The translations under genes were made by a program, and so were the position numbers. From assembly GCA_012064415.1 (NCBI GenBank), contig SSNU01000039.1, positions 446,119-510,118 on the forward strand: a stretch of DNA of 64,000 nucleotides, written 5' to 3'. The notes beneath the pieces were generated by a model, which worked only from the letters and a program-made list of their open reading frames with translations, was not told the origin of the DNA and searched no databases. Source of the stretch: Gyrodactylus bullatarudis. Its lineage: Eukaryota; Platyhelminthes; Monogenea; Gyrodactylidea; Gyrodactylidae. This document shows, piece by piece, positions 24,586-36,213 of this stretch; the stretch's first letter is position 1, and the number at the start of each line of letters is the position of its first letter.

Positions 24586-25794
24586 CGAGATTTCTGTATC
24601 AATTAGCTTTTGATGAAGAATTCGAATTGACCTAAAGAGTTTTTTCATTATTGAGGGAACTCAAAGAAAAATTAACAAGTTTAACGCGCAAAGAACTCAG
24701 CTCTATGAGTCGTCGGACACATTCCATACAAATGAAAATCATCCAAAAAGCTTCTAACTGAGTTTTATTCAAGAAAAATTGCTTCTAAATCTACTGCTGG
24801 TGACTTGAGTTTCTCTGAAATGACAGCCTTCTTCCTCCTCAATCTCTAATAACCAATGACCACGTGGAAAAATGAAACTTAATTCGCTTAAATAATTTAT
24901 AATGGTATTCGAAAAGAAAAGAAATCGGCCAATGAAGCGAAATCTAGCCATGCTCAAAATATTTCTCATCCACTATCAATGGAATGTATCTATCAATCAA
25001 GAAGAAAGAACGGGTGGATGGTTAGTTTTCTGCCAGAACAAGTATTACTACGCTAATTTATTCTGAGTGAAAGAGATGATGTAAAACAAATTGTGAGCAA
25101 CACTGCCGATAATTGACGAGAAGTTTAGCAATCTTCTTCATTCTCTGTCAATTTGCAAGGGAAACGAGAGAGAAAAAAACTTTAAAGTTGCCATGTAAGG
25201 AAAGGAATGAAATTTTTGAACAGACCCCACATTCCATTTCTTGCCCATGTAAATTGTGTTTTTTCCGTGTGTATGTGTGTAAGAACTGTCCCCTTGGGGG
25301 TATTTGCCGGATGATGTACACAATGACCCTGAAACAAAAAAGGGGAGCGTAGTAGAAATTAATTTACATTGAGTTATTTGATCTTGCCTTGTTTTACGTG
25401 AAGGGAAAATTAACCTGACAGCTTAAAGTGCCCTGAAAGAAAAGGCGAAAAGATTCTATTTTATAAGCAGCAAAAATGCCTCAAATTATTTAACAGTTTT
25501 TTGTTACATTCTCTGATTGATAAATAAACTTTCAAGTGGTTCTTTGTCCTTTTTACTTTGGCTTTTTAATTCTCATTGCAGGCGATTTTTCTAAATCATC
25601 CTGAATTTATAAGAAAGTTGAGTCCTTGAGTGATGTTACAATAGTTAGGCCAAAGAAGGGAGGTTAGAGAATTTTTGTATTTTACAAAGGTTCCAAACGT
25701 GGTTTGATCTATAAAAGCGTATCGAAATTAGCAGATATTTTTGCATTAGGTTCCAAGTACAAAATTTGGGATCTGCTTTATCTAAAGTTGCTTT
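24586..25794. other. Intergenic, nothing recognised
   Basis: Only short chance reading frames are present. Confidence 0.4.
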
Positions 25795-26290
25795 ATATAA
25801 ATATGTTAAAGATTTTTTGGAGTCCTACTCATGTTGCACACTTTTACAATTAGAAAAAAATATTTTGAAAAAAATATGGTCATTCAAATTTCGATTTGGC
25901 GCCAAAGTCCCATGTTTTTCGAACTTTGAATTGAAATTTTCATTGATTTCAAAATGAAAGAGTGATCAAAAGTTGATTTTCAAGATCCACGATTTTTGAG
26001 GGATTTCGATTTCTCTTAATTTCATTAATTTTTTCAAGTAGTGAAAATGATCGAAAAATCGAAATTCGACACCCAAACGACAATGAAGTTATGCATTAGA
26101 ACAGATTCAGTATATTTGGCATTCATATCAACTACCCTTGTAATGATGGAGACAGTTAAATTTTGGCCAATACGAGTTTTAAATTTGCTGAATGATATTA
26201 TTTTGAAATGAAAACATTTTATTGAAATTAAATCATTTGATACATAGAAATTCAAAATCAAACTGATCTCGATTTTCAATTTCATGATCC
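25795..26290. repeat. Family G MITE, partial copy
   Basis: GGAGTCCTACTCATGTTGCA, TTTGGCGCCAAA and AAAATGATCGAAAAATCGAA match the family G and A cores. The right arm is diverged. Confidence 0.5.
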
Positions 26291-26999
26291 CTTGAACTGC
26301 TTAAAAATTACGGAACCTTTTTTGATTCAAAACGAAATTTCATTGCTAATCATCCGTTGTCACTAATAGCAACTTCCAGTTCAGAGTTCAAAAAGTAGAG
26401 ATTTTCCTTAATCAAAAGAGTTTTCATCCTAGTGCATTAACTTACCTTTTGGAACGTCATCTAATCTTGATGACTGGCCAAAGTCAAGAGGGGAGAGAGG
26501 GGGTATACAGAAATCAAACATGGGGAATCACACATCTGAAAAGAGAAATCACTGGGTTATTTAATCTCATTGATTTCACGGATCTCTGCATCTAGTCAAT
26601 AACAAAAGGCTGGCCTTTTTGTTTGCAAGTCTTGTTCAAGTTGAAAACATGAACTAGCATGTTTTCACAACGGATTTATTTATTTCCTCGGGTGAAATTG
26701 AGCGAACTCATAAAACTCGAGTGCAAGAGAAAGGAGGGCTTAACAGAATAAAAAAATAAAGGATTTTAAAGCCAAAATAATTTTCCTTTATTAAAAGTTA
26801 GTAAGAAATAAAATCTGCATTGAAAAAAAAATAATGATAGGATATAATGCAATTTGTAGATCTTGTTTTTGGTTTAAAGACGAGGAAGAAACATGAATCA
26901 TGAATGAGTTTTTTGATTGCAATTGAAATACTGTTGGCAGTCGATCTGAAATAATTAATTTTTTTTTGTTAGACAATATTTATTTACAAAATAAATAAA
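26291..26999. other. Intergenic, nothing recognised
   Basis: No gene or structured repeat can be supported here. Confidence 0.4.
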
Positions 27000-27850
27000 A
27001 ATAGATAGGTTCTGTACAGGGATATACAAAATAAATTCAATGTTATCTGGATAAGTTGGCAATAAATAAATTCAATTTCAGAAAAAAGGTTTCATAAAAG
27101 AAATATAAAAAAAATATGCAACATGATTGCCTTAATATTGGTCAAATCATTGCATTCTGATATTTTAAATTTGTTGTCAATCATGTTATATGTAGATAAC
27201 AAATAATGATTGGAGAAGCAGGAAGATCTAAGATTATATGAATTTTCAAAAATTTTGGCTGATTTTACAAAAGTTTTTGTAATTATTGCGTATCTTCTAA
27301 CCCATAGAGGGTTAAGTCCAGATATCAAAATTCGTGCACTATACGAGTCTAAATCTGGATAAAGAAAATACAAAAACCTGGATGGGCATGCTCGATCTCC
27401 ACAGATTTTTCTATGAATAAAGAGGGAATAAGTGGAGAGATGTAATCAAGATTATTCAAAACAAAGGCTTTATAAGCTTTAAGTCTTAAATTAATTGACT
27501 TGGAGAATTTTAAAATTGAAAAAATTATGGTATTAATTAGAGAGTGGGTCAATTTTAAGTCCATCGGAAATACTGAAACCTAGATCTGAAGTAAAGGAGA
27601 CAATTTCTCCAGGAAGTAGAAGCGATTCCAAGAGGGTTGCAGGGAGACCGCATGGGAGCATAATTTTGCATTTATCTCTATTAATATAGAGCCCCATGGT
27701 CTCAAGGGAACCTTTCAGAAGACAGAAGTTATGATTTATTTTTAAAATATCAAGGGAATTATTCACCTTGAAGACGAACTTTAGATCGTCAGCAAATTTA
27801 AGGAGAACACCCTCTATGTTCTAAATCGAAAATCACCTGGTTGGTTTTAC
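27000..27850 (-). mobile_element. Non-LTR retrotransposon (LINE) relic
   Basis: Minus-strand frames at 27766-27533, 27564-27349 and 27373-27092 give, in order, the end of a reverse-transcriptase palm/thumb (LETMGLYINRDKCKIM), the LRLKAYKAFVLNNLDYISPL block typical of LINE RT C-termini, and a following SARILISGLNPLWVRR segment. The frames are offset from one another, and no endonuclease or 5' part is seen, so it is a decayed fragment. Confidence 0.6.
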
Positions 27851-28020
27851 TCAATGAAGATCTGGATATAGGAGGGAGTAGTCAATTTTAGATCGGATAT
27901 GTTTAGTAATACTTTTTATGCAGTTGAAGTCGTATTTCTCGTTAAGTTTATTATAAGTAGTAAGTAAATAGTTACTTTAATAAGTAGTATTTCTCAGATT
28001 ATAGGATCGTTCAATTTTAA

Positions 28021-28265
28021 TTGAAGAAGATTAAGATGGAAATTTATGATTTTTACAAAATTCTCATTATTCTATCATCAAGGAAAAGAATTTGATCAAG
28101 AGTTGGCAATTTATGCTGATTTCAAAGTGAGAAAGTAATCAAAAGAAGCTTCTTAGGATCATCATAAAACTTTGGATAAATTTGTCAATTTTCTTGGATT
28201 ATCAAAATTTCATCGATTTTCAAGTACGATTTTTGATATCTATATATTAACGAGGTTTAGATGGG
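28021..28265. repeat. Partial copy of the family C/D MITE
   Basis: AAGATGGAAATTTATGATTT, TTTACAAAATTCTCATT and AAATTTCATCGATTTTCAAG match the left arm of the element at 37.03 kb. Confidence 0.5.
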
Positions 28266-29857
28266 AATAGTTGACTTGTTCAATAAAGGTGTAGTTTCAT
28301 TAAAAATAATAAAAAGGAAAGCTCGGTTATTTTATTCTCTACATGATTTAGGTGGGAAAAAATACATGTAGGAAACCTTTATTTCTTGACACGTTAACAA
28401 GAAACAGATGTTACTATATTCTGAAGTTCTATAACAGAACATTCTTGGAAAAGATTACATTCTTTTATTTCATAACTGGGACAAAACTGAATTAAACACA
28501 TCAAACTATTTCAAGAATTTCTACCAATTTAAAGCTAAATGTGGCTGTTGGAGGCTTTTTCTAATGACATTATAGCTCAAAAAGTGTATTATTTGAAGTA
28601 ACTAAATAATTAATATTTGAGATCAACGTTAGACAAAAAATTTGAATAAACTCGGTCTCAATCTCAGAGATTAATTAACCTCTTTAGATTCGTAAATATG
28701 CATTTATAGCTAAAAAATTTTATGAGTCCTATTCTTACGAATAAGTAATTCACGTAGTTTTGCAAACACGTCCGAAAAATTCACTTAGAAAGTTGGAAGA
28801 AGATATATTAAATGTACATTTCTTGAAGTAAAAAAAGTTCTATTCTATTTCTGAGAAATAATTATAACCTCAGGAATATGAATCTAACTACTTATTGTCT
28901 ACTTTTAATATTTACTTTTCGTTTTTCTTGCAGACACTAGTTTTTTCATATTGAATACTTTACTTTATTTCTCACATTCGCCGACCCAATGATAATTTTT
29001 GAACATTTTTAATTATATTATATTTATTTATTATTTGAAAAAAAGTGAACCATTTCATAGCAGATTATAAATAATTATATTTATTTTGTATTTTTTATAT
29101 TGTCTAACAAAAAAAACTCAAAATGATCAAGAAAAGGGAATTCACTGAATTTTATTCTCAAGATTAAAAGCTTATAAATGACAATAACATGGCCAATAGG
29201 AGAGGACTCCAGTGATTTCTGTAACCTTTCTTGAAGGCCATGTAAACATTCAAGATTTAATGATTTTACCTTACGCCCAAAATCTCTAATTTTCCGTACT
29301 GGTCTTTCATATATAGATATATATATGTTGGCCAGCGGTTTTTTATGAGTTGAAAATCTTGGCAACTAGTGGGGATTGAAAAAAACTTTCTTGTCCTTTC
29401 CATTTGTAGGGACATTGAGAAGAACATGGAATTTATGACAAAAAATCAAGGACCCAGATACTCAGCTAAATAAGTAGATTTCTTGTGACGAAGATGTACA
29501 TGGGAAATAAAGGAAAACAAGGAATTGATTTATTAATTAATTACATAAACAAGAAGAGAGAATGATTTCATTGACAAGGCAAAAGAGAGAGATTCCCAAC
29601 TACATATTGTTGCATATTCCCTAGATTCCTCAATCTATTCCAATATAATATATAACCTTCCATATGGTGAATGACAGTTATCGAGCCCAGAGATATGGAG
29701 AAGATTGAATCAAAAAATAGTCTAATCAATTATGATGGCAGTGCTAATCGTTTACTTTATTTATGAGGTCTTTTTTTGGATTTGAGTTTTTTCAGTCATT
29801 TGTTATTTTAACCCTATCGAGACGAGAATATTCTTTTGATCCCCTCTAAAAACGTTG
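28266..29857. other. Intergenic, nothing recognised
   Basis: This is AT-rich DNA with no supported gene. Confidence 0.4.
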
Positions 29858-29945
29858 ACTAATCTTTAGAACATTTGCCCCCTCTTGTTTTGCAGTAATT
29901 TTCCTGAATGACAAAGAGACCAACAAGATTCAAAGTGAACTCAGA
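29858..29945. repeat. Dispersed repeat, copy 2
   Basis: CCCTCTTGTTTTGCAGTAAT, TGAATGACAAAGAGAC and ATTCAAAGTGAACT match 13147-13312 without the 70-bp insert found there. Confidence 0.5.
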
Positions 29946-30195
29946 ACTTTTTGGTTTTGTTGAGATATTTTTAATGTAAATTATGAAATAAATTATATGA
30001 TATTGTAAATAAGCACAATGTAGAAATTACAGTGTTTTTAGACATTAAACCTACTAGCAAAGTGTGGTCACTGGTTATTACTACATCCATGTGAATCTAA
30101 CTTGATGGAGATTGTCTTCTCACACCTAGACGTCAGAATTCGGATAAGCAAGTGTCAATTCTATAAGAGAGTCAAATAATATTCAACTCACGGTG

Positions 30196-30273
30196 GCAGA
30201 TGTATACGCCCAGTGGTTAGAAGCGTTGCCTCACAACGTTGAAGACCTGTGTTCGAATCCTGGCTATGGTGTA
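30196..30273 (+). ncRNA. tRNA-Val-like (SINE head) segment
   Basis: CCCAGTGGTTAG (A-box region, about 30209-30220), the anticodon-loop-like GCCTCACAAC and the B box GTTCGAATCC (30251-30260) are in tRNA order and resemble tRNA-Val(CAC). No acceptor stem forms, so it is a tRNA-derived promoter and not a functional tRNA. Confidence 0.6.
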
Positions 30274-30314
30274 CTGACGAGTCCTAACAAGGACGAAACG
30301 CGTATATATCTGCC
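30262..30314 (+). ncRNA. Hammerhead ribozyme, type I
   Basis: CTGACGA (30274-30280) is followed by stem II GTCC/GGAC with loop TAACAA (30281-30294), then GAAA (30295-30298). A minimal stem III (C..G around GC) leads to the expected cleavage after GTA at 30304. Stem I pairs GGTGTA (30268-30273) with TATATC (30305-30310), and GGC (30262-30264) with GCC (30312-30314) across an internal loop. All core residues of a natural hammerhead are present. Confidence 0.82.
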
Positions 30315-30477
30315 ACCGTGAGTTGAATATTGTTTGACTCTCTTATAGAATTGACACTTGCTTATCCGAATTCTGACGTCTAGGTGTGAGAAGACAATCT
30401 CCATCAAGTTAGATTCACATGGATGTAGTATTAACCAGTGACCACACTTTGCTAGTAGGTTTATTATATGATATTGT

Positions 30478-31701
30478 TTGGACCTCCGTAATAACTGAAA
30501 ATTTCTGACTTTGAATAATCGCAAAAGAACAACAATTGGATAATTTTTTGATTCAAAAATAGGTCATCTCTCAAATTGACATGAAGATGATAATTTACTA
30601 GTTTTACTAAAAACTCAATATGGGAAATCGAACCATTCGAATTTTTTCGATTATCACGAAGGCAAATTATCCAAAATCTGAGAGTTAAACTTTTTCTCGG
30701 AAACAGTAAGATCTTCGCTATCAAAAGTTGAAAAAGTGGAAATTCTGATCATCTTGTAAGACTACTAAAAAATATTTGAAAGTAGATAAACCCTGTTATG
30801 AAAACCAATCTACTTTACTATGTGATCTTCTAGAGGAAATTTCAGGACCAAATTTGAAAATTTGTGCTTTTCTCTTCAAAATATCCTCTCTTTATCAAAA
30901 TGGGATTGAAAAAATATATATCTACCTTCTCTACTATTCGATGAATCTCCCTATCAACTATAAATTCTACCTTTATTTCGAATAAATAAAAAAAAACAAA
31001 AGAAATGTCTACTAAACAATGTTTAGCAACAAATTGCATAATTTTTTCCTGACATTTTTCAACACGTAAGCAATGCTTGTATTTTCCGTACCAAAAATAT
31101 TCGCTTCATTACAAATAGGAAAAAGTAAGCATAGTGGGTGGTGGGGGCGAAGGCTGAGGAAAAGTTGGGCTTGTCAACCTCTCAGTGTTCACACAGGGTT
31201 CATTAAGCAATTCTTATTATATTCCCCTACTCGTAGTATGGAGTACAGCCAGCATTGTATAATGGATCAAAAAGCTATTTTCTTTATTCAGTTGACAATG
31301 ATTTGTTGATAGGTCGAGTAATTTATTTGATTAATTTATCAGCTATGACAAGGAAATAACTAAGAAAAAAGATAAATTCTACCCAGACATTTTTTCCCTT
31401 GGTGATGTATTCTTCAGTCTGTAGTGATCAAACACCTTGTACTCAAGTTACAATTCATATGACAAGAGATTATTCCAGAAAAAGATTTTGAAAAGGAAAA
31501 TTATTTTCGAGTGGAAATATCCCTGGTGCTTAGCATTTTCGCTTCCCTAATGAGTTTTACATTTTTTTGTAGCTTAATAAATAGTATACCAAATACCTTC
31601 CAATTCAAATTATCAATAATTTCACATACATAATTCTGTTTGCCACTTTTCTGAAAGAAAAACTAATATTCTTTTGAATAAGCTATTGAGGGTCCATTCT
31701 A
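30478..31701. other. Intergenic, nothing recognised
   Basis: No gene or repeat structure can be supported. Reading frames here are short and show no family resemblance. Confidence 0.4.
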
Positions 31702-32317
31702 ATATGAAGATGGGAATTTATGATTTTTACAAAATCCTTAATTTTTTCATCAAGAAATCGAATTTGATCAAGATTCCAAAAAATCTTGATCATGACCCCC
31801 CTCACGATACGGAGAAAAAAATTTTAGAAAAAATCAATTTTTAAGGAAAACACGGCAAATTCCCATTTTTTGAACTTTGAGTTGAAAATTTTTGTTGATT
31901 TCAATTTGAGACAGGGATCAGAAGTTGATTTTTAGGATCACAATAAAACAATAAAACCGCTCATCATCATAAAATTTTTGATAAATTCATCATTTTTCAG
32001 GGATCTTGAATCAACGAAATTTCATCGATTTTCAACTAAGGAAAACAAAGATTTAATTTTGACACGATTATGGGGTGATTCTTAAAATGAGGTTCAGCAT
32101 TTCTTTGACTAATTGAGATCTTAAAACTCAACTTTTGATCCCTGTTCAAAAAATGGGAATTTGCCGTGTTTTCCTTAAAAATTGATTTTTTCTAAAATTT
32201 TTTTCTCCGTATCGTGAAAGAGGCGTCATGATCTAGATTCCAAAAAATCTTGATCAAATTCGATTTCTTGATGAAAAAATTAAGGATTTTGTAAAAATCA
32301 TAAATTCCCATCTTCAA
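31702..32317. repeat. Palindromic MITE, family C/D, copy 1
   Basis: The left end is ATATGAAGATGGGAATTTAT and the right end is ATAAATTCCCATCTTCA. Both arms share GAAATCGAATTTGATCAAGA, GATACGGAGAAAAAAATTTT and CACGGCAAATTCCCAT with their complements. Confidence 0.75.
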
Positions 32318-33270
32318 TGAAGATTCTTCATGGTTCAAAGATTATTTGTATTTGTAAAACTTTTTTTTGAAAACCCATTAGCAGATATGAAAATGGCTCT
32401 TAGAGGGTTAACTAACACCTGGTTTGTCTTTCATTTATATAGTTAATTTGATATTCTCATAAATTAAGTCCGAAAAAAATGAATGTAGTCCGGAATTCAC
32501 ATAATGACTGCGTTGTAATGTATGTATAGAACAAAACTTTCTCTTTCTATATACAAGATGAATTTCACTTGTCCTCAGTTTTTCTCTTGTTATAGCTAGT
32601 AGTATTATATACCCAATATATATATTTTGTAATACATAATATATATGCTATATATATAAGAGTATATAAAGTCTTATTCGTATGTATGTATGTAAATAAT
32701 ATATATATCTACTATTCTATGTGTGTTAGTTGCTTCAAGTAAGCAAGACTAGTTGGCCAATCAGATGATGATTTCATTTAAACTGAGAGACATCCCCGCC
32801 AACACAAGTTGAAGATACAGTTTTTGATCGTAACATCTTTTGGTAATAATTATTACATTGGTAAATATTCATTATTTTCACTCTTGGTTAACGTGTCATA
32901 CAACTGGTCTCTAACATTTTTCCTTGACCTGGATTAAAAAAACAAACAAAACAGAAGAACCTAGTAGGCAGCAATCGTGGGAAACAAAAGGTAATTTGAT
33001 AAATACCCCCAATTGACTAGACTGAATGCACTCAGAACTTGTTGTCATAATTAAATTTAAATGTACATCTTTCAGGAATATACACAAATTCAAGGAGTAT
33101 TTTATTGTAGAGAACGTTAAAAAACTCACAACTGAATGGATGTCCTTGTGAAGCCGACAGAGTTCAACTTTAACTCTAGAACCAATGTGAGTTTCCCTAT
33201 TTCTCTTTGATAATCTTAATCAGTTCCTTGGTGTAATTAAGATGAGGTAAGAGGCGTGATTACAGCCCAG
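32318..33270. other. Intergenic with a TA-rich tract
   Basis: 32620-32715 is a low-complexity TATATA/GTATGTATG tract. No gene is seen. Confidence 0.5.
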
Positions 33271-33271
33271 G

Positions 33272-33282
33272 TTTTATATAAG
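33272..33282 (+). promoter_or_regulatory. Candidate TATA box of the PRDM1-like gene
   Basis: TTTTATATAAG lies 316 bp upstream of the start codon at 33598. Transcription from it would give a long 5' leader. Confidence 0.3.
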
Positions 33283-33597
33283 AACAAGCATGTGCGAAGT
33301 TTTCCAGCATTCCGTCATAAAACCTGTCACACATCTCATACAACAAAATAATTCTTGTTTTAAGCGACCCTCGAGAAATCTATCTCTCTTCTTATTAGAA
33401 ATAAATAACAATAAAAAAATATTCTCCTATACTAAAATTCGTGACGCATGTTTATTATAACACAGTGTCAAACCAAGTTTATTGCCTTCTAAAAATATTT
33501 ACAAGATTATTAGAATAAATACATAGCAAGAAGTAATCTGACACGTATTACTCCCCTCTATTATATTTAACTCTAGCATCTCACGACAGCCCTTGGG

Positions 33598-35006
33598 ATG
33601 GAGGAAGACTATCAGATTTTCTCCAAGTTCCCGACATCTCTATCTATGGCTCACTTGAGACAATTTCTGGCCAAAAACATAAACGAATATGTAAGTGGAA
33701 TAGATGGTGGAACAAAATATAGCTTCTTTGTTGAATCACTCTTCTTTTAGATAACTCTCGGGGATTTTCATGAATATTTTGCCGACAGTTGGATATCCAA
33801 AGTCGCCATACGAGTGTACGAAAAAAGGTTTCCTTTCAACGTCTCAGGAGTTTCAGATGAGAACTTTGAGCTCCAATTAAACCAGACTGGAGATTACGAA
33901 TATTTCACCCTTAGAGCAACAAGGAATGTAGAAACAAATGAGCCTGTAAAGATGTTTTACATCTCCATTGATGTTGGGTCATCGGAGAGCGAACATGTCT
34001 CGCCAAGGAACCCCTTGGAAAAATCATCATATTCAATAGAACGTCTTTTATCCTCATCAACAACAGACCCTGCCCATCCCATCAACAACAGTTCTAGTTC
34101 ATCAGAGGAAATTTATCCAAAATCTCCGCTAATCTCTCCAGATAGACCGATACCCGGTGAGATAACCGGGAGAAATTTGAGCTTCAATCAAAAATCATTG
34201 ATCTTTTCAATATTCTGGCTTCAGAATCAGTTGTCCTTAAGTAAGAACCTTGGGAGTAACAATGATTTTGTGTCTTCTTCCGCTTCATTATCAGACGAGC
34301 CTATCCAGAAAAAGATGGACCAACCTCGACCGAAAGAAGCCAAGAATGAACAGAAACGGTCACAAAGAATTCTCCCTTTTCCCCTGGAACGTAGAAACGG
34401 TAGAATGCAATACCAGTGCAATATTTGTAATAAAAACTTTGGCCAATTATCCAACCTCAAAGTTCACTTACGCACGCATACCGGAGAGCGCCCATTTCAG
34501 TGTAACGTTTGCAACAAGGGTTTTACCCAGTTGGCTCACCTTCAAAAGCACAACCTTGTACACACAGGTGAACGACCGCATGAATGTAACGTGTGCAAGA
34601 AACGGTTCAGCTCCACGAGTAATCTCAAGACCCATTTGCGTCTTCACAATGGGGAACGTCCGTATTCCTGTAGGATGTGTCCGGCGAAATTTTCCCAATT
34701 CGTCCACTTACGATTGCATAGAAGGCTTCATTCTAGGTAAGTATTTTTGCGATCAAAGTGTTCTTTAAAAGTAAATTCTAATTCTCGTCTTGTATATATA
34801 GGGATAAGCAATTTAGTTGTCCGAGATGCAATCAAAGCTATCAGGAAAAGGATGGTCTCAAGGGCCATTATCTCTCTGGGGAATGTTTCAGCCCGGAGGA
34901 GTTGCCGCCCAGAATTGATGACCAGGATTTCTGGGAGAACAGTTCAGGAAGTATTCAGTCCCTTGACTCAGATCAACTTGTTGAAGCATCAACAGCACTT
35001 AGATAA
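33598..35006 (+). CDS. PRDM1/Blimp-1-like five-zinc-finger protein lacking a PR domain (427 aa)
   Basis: Exons 33598-33690, 33751-34736 and 34802-35006 join in phase to 427 aa. The C-terminal half has four C2H2 fingers (from C253) with near-invariant Blimp-1 signatures such as [44 protein letters not shown] and [10 protein letters not shown]. The third exon supplies a fifth C2HC finger (CPRC...H...C), exactly as in PRDM1. The N-terminal 250 residues are acidic and Ser-rich. They show no PR/SET domain, and the protein is about half the length of human PRDM1 (825 aa). By family knowledge the fingers bind DNA and recruit repressors. Either the gene is a divergent paralogue that lost the PR domain, or a 5' exon carrying it lies upstream, although the start context and a TATA-like box argue against that. 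Confidence 0.8.
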
Positions 35007-35330
35007 ATCAGTCCCCCATCCCTTCCTTCCTTCATTCCTAGTTTTTTCTCCCATATTTATATGGAACCCCATCATCAGAATTTGGAATTTTTGAAATATA
35101 CAAAACCAAAAGAAAGAATACACACATTTTAAAGGTTGTAAAAGAATAATAAAAGAGTTTTATTCTCATATAAACTTAGCTTGATCAATCGATAGGAGAT
35201 CAAAGGTTATATTTCGTACTTTCTAATACCAGTCACAGGTGACCTCTGGAGATATTTCTTGGATTGAAACTAGGTTACTCTAACTCTACATTCTTTAAGA
35301 TCAAAACTCAAAAAATATAGACTCTTTCTT
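35007..35330. other. 3' flank of the PRDM1-like gene
   Basis: AATAAAAG near 35148 is a likely poly(A) signal. Nothing else is seen. Confidence 0.4.
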
Positions 35331-35490
35331 GTTGCTATTTACTAAATAGTATTTAGTGGAGAGTTTTGGTGTTTTTTCAGCTTACATTTATCCTAATTTC
35401 TTTGGGAATTTTCATTCAATTATTTTACTCTTACTCATTTTTAAAGTGACACTACTGATGATCCTTTAAGAAACTCTTGCTATACTTTTT
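35331..35490 (+). mobile_element. Penelope-like element tail fragment, copy 4
   Basis: GGAGAGTTTTGGTGTTTTTT, CAGCTTACATTTATCCTAAT and CACTACTGATGATCCTTTAA match the PLE 3' tail. The hammerhead-like part is degraded after GAAA. Confidence 0.7.
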
Positions 35491-35689
35491 CAAAAAAATA
35501 ATTTTTGTTTAAACTTTCTTTCTGAAAACCTACTTCTCAGGGTCTTCAGATTTTTTTTTCAGAGTAATAATACCTTTAGGACTCAAATATGCAATGGTCT
35601 GAACTCTATCTGCTATACTTTCAAAGATTGATTTTTAAATACGCATTGCACAAATAGGACTTTGTTTCCTTGCTACCTTACAATGCTGT

Positions 35690-35830
35690 CTTCTGGCTTG
35701 TATTGGTCTATCTGTAAAAAATAAAGGAGAGAGAAAGGTGTAGTAATTCTTTAAAAATAAGGATTATAAAATTACAGTGATTGTTATAATAATCAGAATT
35801 ATTAGAGTAATAAATCTGATAATATATAAT
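35690..35830. repeat. Family K MITE, partial copy 2
   Basis: TGTCTTCTGGCTTGTATTGG and ATTACAGTGATTGTTATAAT match the copy at 19.95-20.13 kb. The right terminus is missing. Confidence 0.5.
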
Positions 35831-36213
35831 TCATCACTTGAAAGAAAATTAAAATTAAGATTAGAATAAAATACATTTAGATTACCCTGATAAAAATAGT
35901 TTGGACTCACACAATATTTCGAATACATGTCGTATTCTTCTTCTAGAGAAAGAGTGTTCAATGTGCCCAGTGTGGAAGGACCGAGAGTAAGGGGGTCCGA
36001 ATGAAAGGTGAGAGAGATACCACTACAGTTCTGGTCATGAAATAAAATTCTCTTGGACCTGAAAATTTACGTGAATATTTAACTCGTACTCATTTAGTTA
36101 AAATCTGAATGAATTGTAGTACGGTTTCATTGAAACTGGAATTAATGAAAATTAAAGTAAAAAATATTCACGTATACTTACATATACGTCCGAAATTCCC
36201 ATAGAGTTATTCA

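Larger units (their letters stand above)
29992..30477 (+). mobile_element. Hairpin retroelement with tRNA-like head and hammerhead ribozyme
   Basis: Two 163-bp arms (30047-30209 and 30300-30462) are reverse complements with about three mismatches. They flank a 90-nt loop that holds a tRNA-Val-like segment and most of a hammerhead ribozyme. A 15-bp direct repeat ATTATATGATATTGT at 29992-30006 and 30463-30477 abuts the right arm and, with a 40-bp asymmetric tail, the left side. It is therefore a likely target-site duplication of one inserted unit (30007-30462). A pol III head plus a hammerhead recalls the Schistosoma Sm-alpha type of retroelement. The long inverted arms are not part of that pattern. 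Confidence 0.75.

Noticed and set aside
30264..30524. An 86-codon minus-strand frame across the hairpin's right arm
   Set aside because: The same sequence is explained by the inverted arm of the ribozyme element, and no protein family was recognised.
31073..31309. A 78-codon plus-strand frame with a GTGGGTGGTGGGGGCG stretch
   Set aside because: There is no recognisable domain, no splice signals and no neighbours. It is probably chance.
32620..32715. TA-rich tract as a possible replication origin or promoter
   Set aside because: Simple TATATA repeats are expected by chance in such AT-rich DNA, and no initiator or gene is attached.
34250..34768. A 172-codon plus-strand frame
   Set aside because: It is an alternate frame of the PRDM1-like zinc-finger exon. 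The finger spacing is only preserved in the other frame.
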